A stretch of 64,000 nucleotides of DNA from JBOGCH01 sp051656645 (GTDB lineage Bacteria > Bacteroidota > Bacteroidia > Bacteroidales > Marinifilaceae): NCBI GenBank assembly GCA_051656645.1, contig JBOGCH010000031.1:1-64000 (forward strand). Direction: 5' to 3'. Made by a program: the position numbers and the translations under genes. The notes beneath the pieces are model-generated. The model searched no databases. It saw nothing but the letters and a program-made list of their open reading frames with translations, and was not told the origin of the DNA. Shown here piece after piece: positions 19,117 to 27,884 of this stretch (positions are counted from its first letter, which is position 1; each line of letters opens with the position of its first letter).

Positions 19117-20373
19117 TTATTGATTCTCAAAAATAAAACGCGCTGTACGTCTACTTTTTTGTGCCACCAACATTTGCTTTCCTTTGGTTAGTTTATCTAT
19201 TACCTCATCGGTATAGTGTCTAACGGTTAACAAGGCAACATTGTCATTGTAAAGCACCTCGTAATTTTCTTTCAAATCGCTAATAAATTTTTCCATCGCG
19301 CCACTTTTCTTATCTACACAAAAAGAAAAACTTATTGCCGAAGTTTGAATTAAATTCAATTTCAATCTATACTTGTTCATTGTGCTTATAACATCCAATA
19401 AAATATCCTCTGCAATAACAGAAAAATCCTTTGGCGTCACTGTAATAAGCATCAAATTCGTTTTATCAATAAAAATTGGAGGCAACGCTAATTTCTCATT
19501 GTAAGCCTTAATCACCGATCCCGGCTCTTGAGGTTGAGTAAAAGACTTCACCAACAAGCTAATTCCTTTATTTTCTAAAGGCTTTATTGTTTTAGGGTGA
19601 ATAACCTGCGCCCCGTAGTTAGACAGCTCAATAGCTTCCCTATAGGATAATCTAGAAATTATGGTTGTATCCGCATAAGCTTTTGGGTCGGCATTCATAA
19701 TACCCGGAACATCCTTCCAAATAGTCACATCCTCCGCATCAAGCAAGTTTGCTAAAATAGCAGCCGTATAATCCGATCCCTCACGTCCCAACGTAGTAGT
19801 TTGGTTTGTTGAAGTCCCAGCAATAAATCCCTGTGTTACATAAGTAAATGTATCTTGGAATGTAAAACGTTTCTTACACAAATCGCGCGATATTTCCATA
19901 TCCACATTTGCATTTCGGTATGTACTATCGGAAATAATGGCTTTGCGCACATCTACAAACTTGTTTTTACAACCTTCCTGATTTAAGTATTCGGAGATTA
20001 TTGTTGTAGACAAACGCTCCCCAAAAGGAATAATTCTGTCATACTCATAATCATAGCACAAAGAAGGCTCTAGTAACAAACAAGACTCCAATTCAGAGAA
20101 TAGTTTTTCAACCTTCTCATAAACAACACTTGTTCTTGGGAACAATCCCTGAATAATATTGTAGTGAAAATCCTTCACCTCTTGGACAAACTGTTCTCTT
20201 CCCTCCTGCTGATAAAAATAGCTATTCACTACTTCCTCAAACTTATTGGTCATTTTGCCCATGGCTGAGACCACAATAATCAGATTCTCTCTCTTCGCAC
20301 TGACAATGGAACAAAGATTTTTTACTCCATCAGAATCTTTTACAGATGCACCACCAAACTTATAAATTTTCAT
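19117..20373 (-). CDS. lysC: Aspartate kinase
   Basis: Phosphorylates aspartate at the start of the lysine/threonine/methionine/diaminopimelate pathway. The 418-residue monofunctional protein has the N-terminal KFGGASV motif (4-10), a kinase fold with TTTLGREGSDYTAA (about 191-204), DVPGIMNADPK and the SYREAIELSNYGAQVIHPKTI segment. Two regulatory ACT-type domains follow in the C-terminal third (about 290-400). It ends with a basic stretch (KSRRTARFIF). No homoserine dehydrogenase is fused. It is downstream of, and 7 nt from, the DJ-1 family gene, so the two form an operon. The feedback effector cannot be deduced. Confidence 0.93.
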   Translation of the reverse strand: MKIYKFGGASVKDSDGVKNLCSIVSAKRENLIIVVSAMGKMTNKFEEVVNSYFYQQEGREQFVQEVKDFHYNIIQGLFPRTSVVYEKVEKLFSELESCLLLEPSLCYDYEYDRIIPFGERLSTTIISEYLNQEGCKNKFVDVRKAIISDSTYRNANVDMEISRDLCKKRFTFQDTFTYVTQGFIAGTSTNQTTTLGREGSDYTAAILANLLDAEDVTIWKDVPGIMNADPKAYADTTIISRLSYREAIELSNYGAQVIHPKTIKPLENKGISLLVKSFTQPQEPGSVIKAYNEKLALPPIFIDKTNLMLITVTPKDFSVIAEDILLDVISTMNKYRLKLNLIQTSAISFSFCVDKKSGAMEKFISDLKENYEVLYNDNVALLTVRHYTDEVIDKLTKGKQMLVAQKSRRTARFIFENQ

Positions 20374-20380
20374 CTATCTC

Positions 20381-20947
20381 TTATCTGTTATATTTTTCAC
20401 TCAATAGCATACCGGATGCAATACTATCCGCAACTTCTTGTGAATGTAAATGTGTTAAAATAGTTAAACCAAAATCAACGGCATAAGCCGGCCCACGACC
20501 CGTAATTAAAAAGTCATCCACCACAACTCCTTGCTTTTGAAACACCAAATTGGGAGCAAACTTTTCAAAACTAGGATAGCACGTTGCATGCATGGATTTT
20601 CCAAAATCTATTTTCCCTAGCACTAAAGCAGGCGCTGCGCAAATTGCCGCTGTTAATCGGCCGGCAGATACGTGACGCTGCACATAGGCTACTAAGTCTG
20701 GACAATCGCACAAATGTTGTGCTCCCGGCATCCCTCCGGGAAGAATTAGGCACTCTGCCTCTTGTGTGGTAATATCACTCAATAACCGGTCTGCCTTAAC
20801 GCTAATACCATGTGCTCCTTTTACATCCATTGAAGAGGTAATTGAAACTGTTTCAATATTAACATTTCCGCGACGTAGAATATCTACCACTGCTAAAGCC
20901 TCTATTTCCTCGAAACCATCGGCTAAAAACAAAAATGTTTGTTGCAT
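20381..20947 (-). CDS. DJ-1/PfpI (YajL-like) family protein
   Basis: A 188-residue member of the DJ-1 family, whose bacterial members act as protein/nucleotide deglycases or chaperones toward glyoxal damage; the activity of this branch is debated. The nucleophile elbow carries C103 in AAICAAPA, and a conserved glutamate lies in ADGFEEIEA (near residue 14). Other family motifs are LPGGMPGAQHL and ITGRGPAYAVDFGL. It is the first gene of an operon with aspartate kinase. Methylglyoxal synthase lies elsewhere in the window, so a glyoxal-protection role would fit, but that is inference. Confidence 0.88.
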   Translation of the reverse strand: MQQTFLFLADGFEEIEALAVVDILRRGNVNIETVSITSSMDVKGAHGISVKADRLLSDITTQEAECLILPGGMPGAQHLCDCPDLVAYVQRHVSAGRLTAAICAAPALVLGKIDFGKSMHATCYPSFEKFAPNLVFQKQGVVVDDFLITGRGPAYAVDFGLTILTHLHSQEVADSIASGMLLSEKYNR

Positions 20948-21163
20948 ATCATTCTATTTTTTGTGGCATGTTGCCGGTTAGTAAGTTTTATATTCCAACC
21001 ACTTTGGGTTTAGCGTGCAAGATATAAATAAAAATTATAATTTTAAAAGTTGTAGTAACTTATGAATCATCGCAAATCCATTTTTTATCGCATCATCTAC
21101 TATCCATTTCCAAACGCCCATAAAAAAACAAGTTACTCAAAATAATCCAACAATTTCCTTCAC

Positions 21164-21277
21164 TCCTCTTAAGGGTTTCGACTAGGTTACGACAAGGTTT
21201 CGACTACTATTGGGGTATCATGGTAGTCGAAACCTTGCCGTAACCTAGTCTGAAACTTGCCGAAACCCTTAAGAGGG
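21164..21277. repeat. Inverted repeat made of 11-bp units (element A)
   Basis: The left arm carries three 11-bp units (21175-21207: GTTTCGACTAG, GTTACGACAAG, GTTTCGACTAC). A 15-nt loop (21208-21222) follows, then a right arm with complementary units and one extra (21223-21266). Outer 16-bp ends, CCTCTTAAGGGTTTCG (21165-21180), pair with 21261-21276. It lies in the roughly 600-nt space between the DJ-1 and acyl-CoA synthetase genes. A short open frame crossing it (21187-21417) is not a credible gene. Apart from this element and the promoter at 21496, nothing recognisable is seen in 20948-21550. Confidence 0.85.
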
Positions 21278-21495
21278 ATACTCATTGCACCCCGCCCTTT
21301 GGAGCAAAACAACCATTTAGCACACATAAAAAACTGAACATAATACACACCGCACGTTACTACTGCGTGAGTAAATAACCAAGAATCTATCATCCCATTT
21401 TTTCCATGCCTCAACACCCAATTATTGGCTGCACATTTTTGCTTTCACCTATATTACAGAATGTAATCTTAAAATGAATAATTATTGTTAATCTA

Positions 21496-21526
21496 TTTGC
21501 ATATGCCTTAAATTACATTTACTTTG
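21496..21526 (+). promoter_or_regulatory. Promoter of the ADP-forming acyl-CoA synthetase gene
   Basis: TTTG (21496-21499), a 19-nt spacer and TTACTTTG (21519-21526) closely match the Bacteroidota -33/-7 pattern. The expected start point is near 21533, leaving an 18-nt leader. Confidence 0.6.
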
Positions 21527-21550
21527 TAAGCAAAGCTAAACATAAAAGTT

Positions 21551-23626
21551 ATGATTAATAAACAATTACTTGACCCACAATCCATCGTTGTTGTTGGTGG
21601 ATCTGATGATATTCATAAACCCGGAGGACGTGTTTTACAAAATCTCCTTTCGGGCAATTTCAAAGGCACTATTAGCGTTGTTAATCCAAAACTGGACAAT
21701 GTACAGGGTGTTAAATCCTATCGTACCATAAACGAACTACCACAAACGGATTGTGCCATTCTTGCCATTGCAGCCAAATTCTGTGTGGATGCGGTACGTA
21801 TACTTACACAGGAAAAAGGATGCCGTGCATTCATCATCCTTTCGGCCGGATTTAGCGAAGAGAATGCCGAAGGTGCCAAAATGGAAAAAGAAATTGTGGA
21901 AATGATTAATAAAGTGGATGGCGCCCTAATTGGTCCAAACTGTATTGGGATACTTAACCCTAATTACAACGGAGCATTTACGCGTCCCATACCTAAGCTC
22001 GATCCACACGGCGTTGATTTTATTACAGGCAGCGGCGCTACAGCTGTATTCATCATGGAAAATGCCGTTACAAAAGGATTAAAATTCGCCTCCGTATACT
22101 CCGTGGGTAACTCGGCACAAATGGGCGTGGAAGAGGTACTTGAATATTTAGACCATTCGTTTAACCCGCAAACCTCATCGCGTGTCAAACTATTATATAT
22201 TGAAAAAATTGACAAACCCGATAAGCTATTGCGCCACGCACAATCCCTAATTGCTAAGGGATGTAAAATTGCCGCAATCAAAGCCGGAGGATCAGAGGCA
22301 GGAAGCCGTGCAGCAAGTAGCCACACGGGCGCTCTTGCAAGCTCGGATGTTGCCGTGAATGCACTTTTCCGCAAAGCCGGCATTGTACGTTGCAACGGAC
22401 GCGAAGAACTTATCACCGTTGCCTCCATATTTATGCATCCCGACTTAAAGGGCAAAAACATTGCAGTAGTTACACATGCCGGTGGACCGGCAGTAATGCT
22501 CACGGATGCACTTTCAAACGGAGGTTTGGATGTTCCACACATTGAAGGTCCAAAAGCTGACGAGCTATTAACGAAACTCTTTCCCGGATCGTCGGTTGGA
22601 AACCCTATCGACTTCCTAGCCACCGGTACTGCCGAGCAACTGGGACATATTCTGGATGCATGCGAGCATGACTTTGATAACATTGACGGAATTGCAGTTA
22701 TTTTTGGTAGCCCCGGCCTATTTGAGGTATTTGACGTTTACGACCTGTTAAACGAAAAAATGTTTCTGTCTAAAAAACCAATATACCCAATTCTTCCTTC
22801 CGTAATTAATGTGAAGGACGAGATTGCCGATTTTATGTCCAAAGGACGCGTAGTGTTTAACGACGAAGTAGTATTTGGCGACGCACTTTGCAAAGTATAC
22901 AACACACCAAAACCTTTACTCAACGAAACCTATCCGGATGTTGACGTTGAAGCTATTCGTGAAGTAATTGACAATGCCGAGAATGGATATCTTTCTCCTG
23001 CCAACATTCACTCTCTACTCGATGCTGCCGGCATACAACGCGCAAAAGAAGGCGTAGCTTCTACACTCGAGGAAGCCCTAGCACATGCCTCACAAATTGG
23101 TTTCCCGCTGGTAATGAAAGTTGTTGGACCTGTACATAAATCAGATGTCGGCGGTGTTGTACTCAACGTTAACAACATGGAGCAAGTAGAAGCCGAATTT
23201 CAACGCATGATTAAAATAAAGGACACCTACGCTGTGATGTTGGCACAACAATTGCAGGGAACAGAAGTATTTATTGGCGCTAAACGCGAAGATAAATTTG
23301 GACACATGGTACTTTGTGGCCTTGGTGGCATATTTATTGAAGCACTAAAAGACGTACAGGCCGGACTTGCCCCAATCTCCGTGCCCGAAGCTACAGACAT
23401 GATTAAGCGTCTGCGCTCATATAAAATTATTCAGGGCACACGTGGCCAAGAACCTGTCAATGAACAGAGCTTTGCCGAAAACGTAGCACGCGTTGCACGT
23501 TTAGTTACCGTTGCTCCTGAAATATTTGAAATGGATTTAAACCCACTACTTGGTAATGCCAAAGGTGTGGTGGCCGTTGATGCCCGAATCCGCATTGAAA
23601 AACCGGATCTATGTTTCTCAAAATAG
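21551..23626 (+). CDS. Acetate/acyl-CoA ligase (ADP-forming), fused alpha-beta form
   Basis: Interconverts an acyl-CoA such as acetyl-CoA, ADP and phosphate with the acid, CoA and ATP, giving substrate-level ATP in fermenters. The 691-residue protein contains the CoA-binding domain (about 5-130, IVVVGGSDDIHKPGGRVLQN) and a succinyl-CoA synthetase-like ligase region with the phosphohistidine H258 in SHTGALASSD. A linker is followed by a C-terminal ATP-grasp domain (about 470-690, FPLVMKVVGPVHKSDVGGV and EMDLNPLLG). It has its own promoter and terminator. Which acid is used (acetate, propionate or branched-chain) cannot be read from sequence. Confidence 0.93.
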   Translation: MINKQLLDPQSIVVVGGSDDIHKPGGRVLQNLLSGNFKGTISVVNPKLDNVQGVKSYRTINELPQTDCAILAIAAKFCVDAVRILTQEKGCRAFIILSAGFSEENAEGAKMEKEIVEMINKVDGALIGPNCIGILNPNYNGAFTRPIPKLDPHGVDFITGSGATAVFIMENAVTKGLKFASVYSVGNSAQMGVEEVLEYLDHSFNPQTSSRVKLLYIEKIDKPDKLLRHAQSLIAKGCKIAAIKAGGSEAGSRAASSHTGALASSDVAVNALFRKAGIVRCNGREELITVASIFMHPDLKGKNIAVVTHAGGPAVMLTDALSNGGLDVPHIEGPKADELLTKLFPGSSVGNPIDFLATGTAEQLGHILDACEHDFDNIDGIAVIFGSPGLFEVFDVYDLLNEKMFLSKKPIYPILPSVINVKDEIADFMSKGRVVFNDEVVFGDALCKVYNTPKPLLNETYPDVDVEAIREVIDNAENGYLSPANIHSLLDAAGIQRAKEGVASTLEEALAHASQIGFPLVMKVVGPVHKSDVGGVVLNVNNMEQVEAEFQRMIKIKDTYAVMLAQQLQGTEVFIGAKREDKFGHMVLCGLGGIFIEALKDVQAGLAPISVPEATDMIKRLRSYKIIQGTRGQEPVNEQSFAENVARVARLVTVAPEIFEMDLNPLLGNAKGVVAVDARIRIEKPDLCFSK

Positions 23627-23650
23627 GATCAATAAAATTTAATGTATCTA

Positions 23651-23687
23651 AGGATGCCCGTCGTCGCAAACGGGCATCCTTTTTATT
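23651..23687 (+). terminator. Terminator after the acyl-CoA synthetase gene
   Basis: The stem AGGATGCCCG/CGGGCATCCT with a 10-nt loop is followed by a T-run. Confidence 0.92.
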
Positions 23688-23778
23688 TTAAACATCAGAA
23701 TAATAATAGTAACCAAATATTAGAAATGTCAATTAACTAGATAACTTTTCGGGTTAATTGAATTCCAAACAATCCTTA

Positions 23779-25752
23779 TTAACAGACCCTTGAATTCATC
23801 CCAATTGCTAATACTCTTGTTGCAAGCCATAAGTCATTCTCAATCTTCAATATAATGATAATTAGCAACTGCAGAAATATATAATAATGACCTTGATGTG
23901 TTTGGTCATTCCAAGCACTATCATTAGCTCCATGTGCGTAAAGATTTCTTAGTTTGTGTCCATTTGTAAATTTCCTATTGTCAAGATAAAAACTATAATA
24001 ATCCCTTTCAGGTCCACTTAAAAGATGGTCATCTGTTTTTAACCATTTCTTCTCAAGTAAACAATCCAATGCTTTCCGCTCCTCATCATTATGATGCCAA
24101 TAAGAACAAACACCAAATTCCCACAATGATTTCATAACTGCTAATTGTGGAATATCGGCAAATGTAATTATGCCAGATGAGTCAATCTTTAATAAGTTTA
24201 ATGATATTAAATAATCAATATGAGGCTTTTGAAAATTCTCATAATAGTTATAATAAACGTGGGATTCTTTTTCTAACAACTCTACTAATGTTCGGTAATG
24301 TTTATCTTTAAATGGTTCTATGTATGTAAGCAAGTTTTGGGTGGAGAATAGTAGGCTAATAGGTCGTAAAATCTCACTTTTATCCCCGTTAATTTCGTAG
24401 TATTTTTTTGATAATAAACTTTTTCCATCAGTAATTTTTAGGGGAGGAAGATACCTGAATAACGCAGAATCTATTTCATCGTCTTCTGTATATTGATTAT
24501 ATTGTTTGACAAGTGATTCTAATTCAGGATAAATTATTCTGCATTTACTTAGCTCTTTATCTTCGCTAAATGGTAAATTGAGTTTTAAAGCAGGATAATT
24601 ATACCATTCTCTTAATCCTACTTCATAGAATTTTTGTAGCACTAATTCAATAGTACTATTGGCCTTTTTTAAGGCTATATTATAAATGTTGATTTGATCT
24701 AAAGCTATATCATTTTTTAATCGAAATATTCTATAATTTGGATAAGAATCATGTCCTTTCATGCTTATTGATTCCAATACGTCCTCTTCATGTTTCTTAT
24801 GAATAAGGTTGATAAGACCTTTGTTATTTACCCACCCAAACAACGACACAAAATTTTTTATTAACTGTCTGTTATCGCAAGATAAGATATGTGGAAGACT
24901 ATACTTAAATATTTGGCAACCATTATTTATGTGTTCTATTTCAAGAGGAAGCGCCTCTTTCTTATCAATCAATATGTGCATATTTTGTATTGATGCAGTT
25001 TGAGTTACATTGTTTGAAAAGAAGTCGTTAATAAGTTTATCTTCGAGTTTATCTGCTTTATATTTTATCTTTTTTGATAATCTAAAGGATGAATTATCCT
25101 TTATTTGCGAGATCATCCGGACATAATTTATATTTGGATCATTACTATTTAGATAGTTGTCAATGATAGCTTCTTTGTCAATGAGCGATAAGCATTCTGG
25201 AAAATATATACCATCATCAGATAAATCCTCTCTTCTCGTAGTGTATTTATCTAAGATATAATGAGCGGACTTCTCATTTTCTAATAATAATGTTCGTATC
25301 GTGCGTCCAAATTTTTCTACAACATTTTTATTGCATAGAATATAATCAAGATGGGACGTATCACGTCTGACGATAGATTCAATCGCACTACAATCTATAA
25401 TCTTATGTAATCCTTGGGTATTAATAATTTCCCAAAATGTCTTATGATAATCATCTTCTAATTGAAGGTATTCCGAAACAATATTATTATGATTGAGTTG
25501 CTCAAAACGAAGTTTGATTTTCTTATCGTACTCTTTTGTTTGATTCTTTAATTCTAAATAATATTCGTTAGACCATTCATTTAAACGACAATTATTATCA
25601 AAAAACTTTTTTATATGATATAACTCAATGACATCACTGATGGTCAAAGAACTATTTTCGTGTTTATATACAGCCATACGTTTCTCTGTGAGTCTTAAAA
25701 AGTAATTCACAGAACCATCATATTTTGAATAAAAGCATATTCTTTCTTCCAT
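23779..25752 (-). CDS. Uncharacterised large protein with C-terminal HEPN-like motif
   Basis: A 657-residue soluble protein without a signal peptide. No enzyme family is recognised over most of its length. It is rich in K, N, I, L, Y and charged residues and probably helical throughout. Near the C-terminus KLRNLYAHG contains R602 and H607 in the R-x4-H arrangement of HEPN RNase domains (23932-23949), preceded by SFYLDNRKFTNGH and followed by a hydrophobic helix (about 625-640). HEPN proteins often act in toxin-antitoxin or anti-phage systems. Codon use looks more AT-rich than the flanking housekeeping genes, and it sits next to gene remnants, suggesting acquired DNA. It has no visible partner gene. 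The HEPN assignment is inference. Confidence 0.6.
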   Translation of the reverse strand: MEERICFYSKYDGSVNYFLRLTEKRMAVYKHENSSLTISDVIELYHIKKFFDNNCRLNEWSNEYYLELKNQTKEYDKKIKLRFEQLNHNNIVSEYLQLEDDYHKTFWEIINTQGLHKIIDCSAIESIVRRDTSHLDYILCNKNVVEKFGRTIRTLLLENEKSAHYILDKYTTRREDLSDDGIYFPECLSLIDKEAIIDNYLNSNDPNINYVRMISQIKDNSSFRLSKKIKYKADKLEDKLINDFFSNNVTQTASIQNMHILIDKKEALPLEIEHINNGCQIFKYSLPHILSCDNRQLIKNFVSLFGWVNNKGLINLIHKKHEEDVLESISMKGHDSYPNYRIFRLKNDIALDQINIYNIALKKANSTIELVLQKFYEVGLREWYNYPALKLNLPFSEDKELSKCRIIYPELESLVKQYNQYTEDDEIDSALFRYLPPLKITDGKSLLSKKYYEINGDKSEILRPISLLFSTQNLLTYIEPFKDKHYRTLVELLEKESHVYYNYYENFQKPHIDYLISLNLLKIDSSGIITFADIPQLAVMKSLWEFGVCSYWHHNDEERKALDCLLEKKWLKTDDHLLSGPERDYYSFYLDNRKFTNGHKLRNLYAHGANDSAWNDQTHQGHYYIFLQLLIIIILKIENDLWLATRVLAIGMNSRVC

Positions 25753-25943
25753 ATATCAAATCGCTATATAATTATAAAATAAAGAGAACCACAACATAAT
25801 GCTAATGTAGTTAAAATGCTCATGCTATACATGAATGTATTAAAAAATCTCACACATTAACACATAGCTTTTTGTACTAGAGTGACTATTTGTTTGGGGT
25901 TAGTACTCCACTATCTTATCATTATCGAACAGGAAACACGTAA

Positions 25944-26039
25944 CTAGGTTTTAGTTGGAATTTTAGAGGCGGTAAAGATTTTAATAGAAGAATTAATAAG
26001 GATGATGCCAATCGGGATATTAATCGATTCCGTGAATAG
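25944..26039 (+). pseudogene. Possible 3' remnant of an outer-membrane beta-barrel gene
   Basis: The frame from 25944 to the TAG at 26037-26039 encodes about 31 residues beginning LGFSWNFRGGKDFN and rich in N, R and D. That resembles the final beta-strand and tail of TonB-dependent-type barrel proteins. A stop at 25941-25943 closes the frame upstream and no start is present. The rest of the 314-nt gap (25753-26066) shows nothing recognisable. Weak evidence. Confidence 0.3.
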
Positions 26040-26066
26040 CGTATCTCACTGCAACCACTTAACATG

Positions 26067-26366
26067 CTAAATGTGCAGGAAACTACATATTATGAATAAT
26101 CCATTGCCTACTAACAGCAATAAACTTAGCAGTAAAAATCTATCCGTGCGAAATCTGTTTCCTGCAAATCGTAGAACAACTAGGATTAAAAGAAGAAATT
26201 GAATAAAAATGAGAGGCAAAGTCAATATATTTTGGAACACCTTGATTATGCCGATATCTAATTTCAATATATAGGCATTTAAGTACAATAAACTAAAAAA
26301 GAGCACTACTCCGCTACTAAGAACAAAGAGTTGTTTTGTTGATATGTTTTTAAGATATACGCTCAT
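26067..26366 (-). CDS. Small hydrophobic membrane protein, function unknown
   Basis: About 99 residues from the internal ATG at 26364-26366. The frame is open to an earlier ATG at 26468, but those 34 residues are polar, basic and lack features. Three hydrophobic segments (about residues 14-31, 38-62 and 72-92 of the shorter form) predict a three-pass inner-membrane protein with basic inter-helix residues (RFAGNRFRTDRF). No motif identifies a function. Its stop lies within 30 nt of the outer-membrane remnant's end and the pair converge, in a patch poor in intact genes. Confidence 0.5.
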   Translation of the reverse strand: MSVYLKNISTKQLFVLSSGVVLFFSLLYLNAYILKLDIGIIKVFQNILTLPLIFIQFLLLILVVLRFAGNRFRTDRFLLLSLLLLVGNGLFIICSFLHI

Positions 26367-26677
26367 AATAGGATTAGATTTTAGTTTTAAACTGCGCTTT
26401 CGCGACACATGCCAATTTGTTCTATAATCTACGTTGTTATCTATTACATAACAAATAGTTATAAACAAAGTTATTGAAAAATATTCGAAAAACAGATACC
26501 AACTCTTAACATTTCACCTCGTTTACTTCGTTTCACACGGTACATATCCAATGTATTTAACTCCACGCTTCATATAACGTTAGGGCATTCTTTTACTTCA
26601 TCCTCCAAACCTCTCCACTCAGTTGCCAATTTTTCCGCTTCGGTAACTTTTTACTATTCGCGCATTATTAGGCTGTT

Positions 26678-26685
26678 TACTTTTG
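26678..26685 (+). promoter_or_regulatory. Candidate -7 box of the second RND operon
   Basis: TACTTTTG is a perfect TAnnTTTG, 28 nt before the adaptor ATG at 26714. The -33 element is weak. No TetR- or AraC-type regulator gene adjoins it. Confidence 0.45.
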
Positions 26686-26713
26686 ATAGTGGATAAAAAT
26701 AATAATAGCGATA

Positions 26714-27769
26714 ATGAAAAAGATATTTATTCCTTTGTGCGTAGCTGTCGCAATGCTGGCTACAGGGTGTAACAAGAAGAGAGCAACAAAAACTACTGAG
26801 AAAATGCGAGTGGAAACTTGCGAGGCGCGAGTGGATAAAACAGGCCGAACACATGAGTTTCCGTTTGTCACTAAACCATTTCGCACCACGAATCTCTCTT
26901 TCCGTGTGGGTGGTCCGGTAACGCGTTTCAATGCATTTTCCGGAAATTTATACCAGCAAGGTGAGGTGATTGCACAAATTGATCCGCGGGATTTTATTAT
27001 CCGTAAAGAGCGGAGTGAGGCCCTTTATATACAATGTAAAACGGAATTTGAGCGTATATGCAAGCTCTATAATTCCGGAAATATAGCTGCCAGTAGCTAT
27101 GATAAGGCAAAAGCGGAGTATACCTCGGCTAAGTTAAACTACGAGACTGCTTGCAATGAGTTAGCAGATACTAAACTAACTGCTCCCTTCACTGGATTTG
27201 TTGGCGAGGTGTTTATTGAACAATATCAAGACATACAACCCACACGAGATGTAGTCTCATTTATTGACATGAATAAGCTAAAAATTGAAACCTATGTCAC
27301 AAAGGAGGTTGCAGCACGCAAAGCCGACATTAAGAGCATTGAACTGACCTTTGACGGTGACAATAAATGCTACATTGCACAACTACTGGAGGTATCTAAA
27401 AGTACCACATCCAACAATCTCTCTTATCTACTTACGGCGCAATTGGATAATACCGAAGCGAAACTTATTTCGGGAATGTCCGGCAAAGTAAATATAATTT
27501 ATAATGACGAGGTTAAAGAGGAAGTTATAACCATTCCTCAGGCAGCAGTAGCGCACCGTCCCACACAAGGAAGTTTTGTATGGGTAGTCGATGATGAGCA
27601 GGGCGCGGTAACTAAACGTAAAGTTATTACCGGTTCCTTGGCTGCCGATAACAGAGTAATTATACTTGAAGGCATTGAGAAAGGCGAGCGTATAGCCGTT
27701 AGCGGACTGCGCTTTCTGTCGGACAATATGCCGGTTGAAAATATTTCCAATAAGATAGATCGCATTTAG
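26714..27769 (+). CDS. RND efflux periplasmic adaptor lipoprotein
   Basis: The 351-residue membrane-fusion protein of a second RND system. The lipoprotein signal ends in LATGC (cysteine 19). The lipoyl/barrel-sandwich halves are FRVGGPVTRFNAFSGNLYQQGEVIAQID (about 57-85) and KLTAPFTGFVGEVF (about 155-168), separated by a short helical hairpin (about 90-150). A beta-barrel and C-terminal domain follow (VITGSLAADNRVIILEGIEKGERI). The hairpin is shorter than in the AcrA-type adaptor at 5277. It is the first gene of an operon with the pump and an outer-membrane factor; the pump starts 115 nt later, after an internal palindrome. Confidence 0.9.
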   Translation: MKKIFIPLCVAVAMLATGCNKKRATKTTEKMRVETCEARVDKTGRTHEFPFVTKPFRTTNLSFRVGGPVTRFNAFSGNLYQQGEVIAQIDPRDFIIRKERSEALYIQCKTEFERICKLYNSGNIAASSYDKAKAEYTSAKLNYETACNELADTKLTAPFTGFVGEVFIEQYQDIQPTRDVVSFIDMNKLKIETYVTKEVAARKADIKSIELTFDGDNKCYIAQLLEVSKSTTSNNLSYLLTAQLDNTEAKLISGMSGKVNIIYNDEVKEEVITIPQAAVAHRPTQGSFVWVVDDEQGAVTKRKVITGSLAADNRVIILEGIEKGERIAVSGLRFLSDNMPVENISNKIDRI

Positions 27770-27815
27770 ATATATTTTTATAATTCACACAACTTCATTA
27801 CCTATCTTATTTCTC

Positions 27816-27862
27816 TGTCCGGGTAGCATCTCTTTTCTGTTATTCCAATGTCTACCCGGACA
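27816..27862. other. Palindrome between adaptor and pump genes
   Basis: An 11-bp perfect inverted repeat (TGTCCGGGTAG at 27816-27826 with CTACCCGGACA at 27852-27862) and a 25-nt loop lie in the 115-nt gap inside the second RND operon. No T-run follows, so a simple terminator is unlikely. It may set the adaptor:pump ratio or be a repeat remnant. Confidence 0.6.
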
Positions 27863-27884
27863 ATACTTCTAACGTTATTGTCAC

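Noticed and set aside
21187..21417. 76-codon open frame on the minus strand
   Set aside because: It runs through the 11-bp-unit palindrome and its product has no recognisable features.
21964..22683. 239-codon open frame on the minus strand
   Set aside because: It is antisense to the acyl-CoA synthetase gene, with a serine/proline/alanine-rich product typical of a reversed coding frame and no domain.
26067..26468. Longer start of the small membrane protein at 26468
   Set aside because: The extra 34 residues are polar and basic without a signal; the ATG at 26366 places the first membrane segment at a normal distance. Kept only as an alternative.
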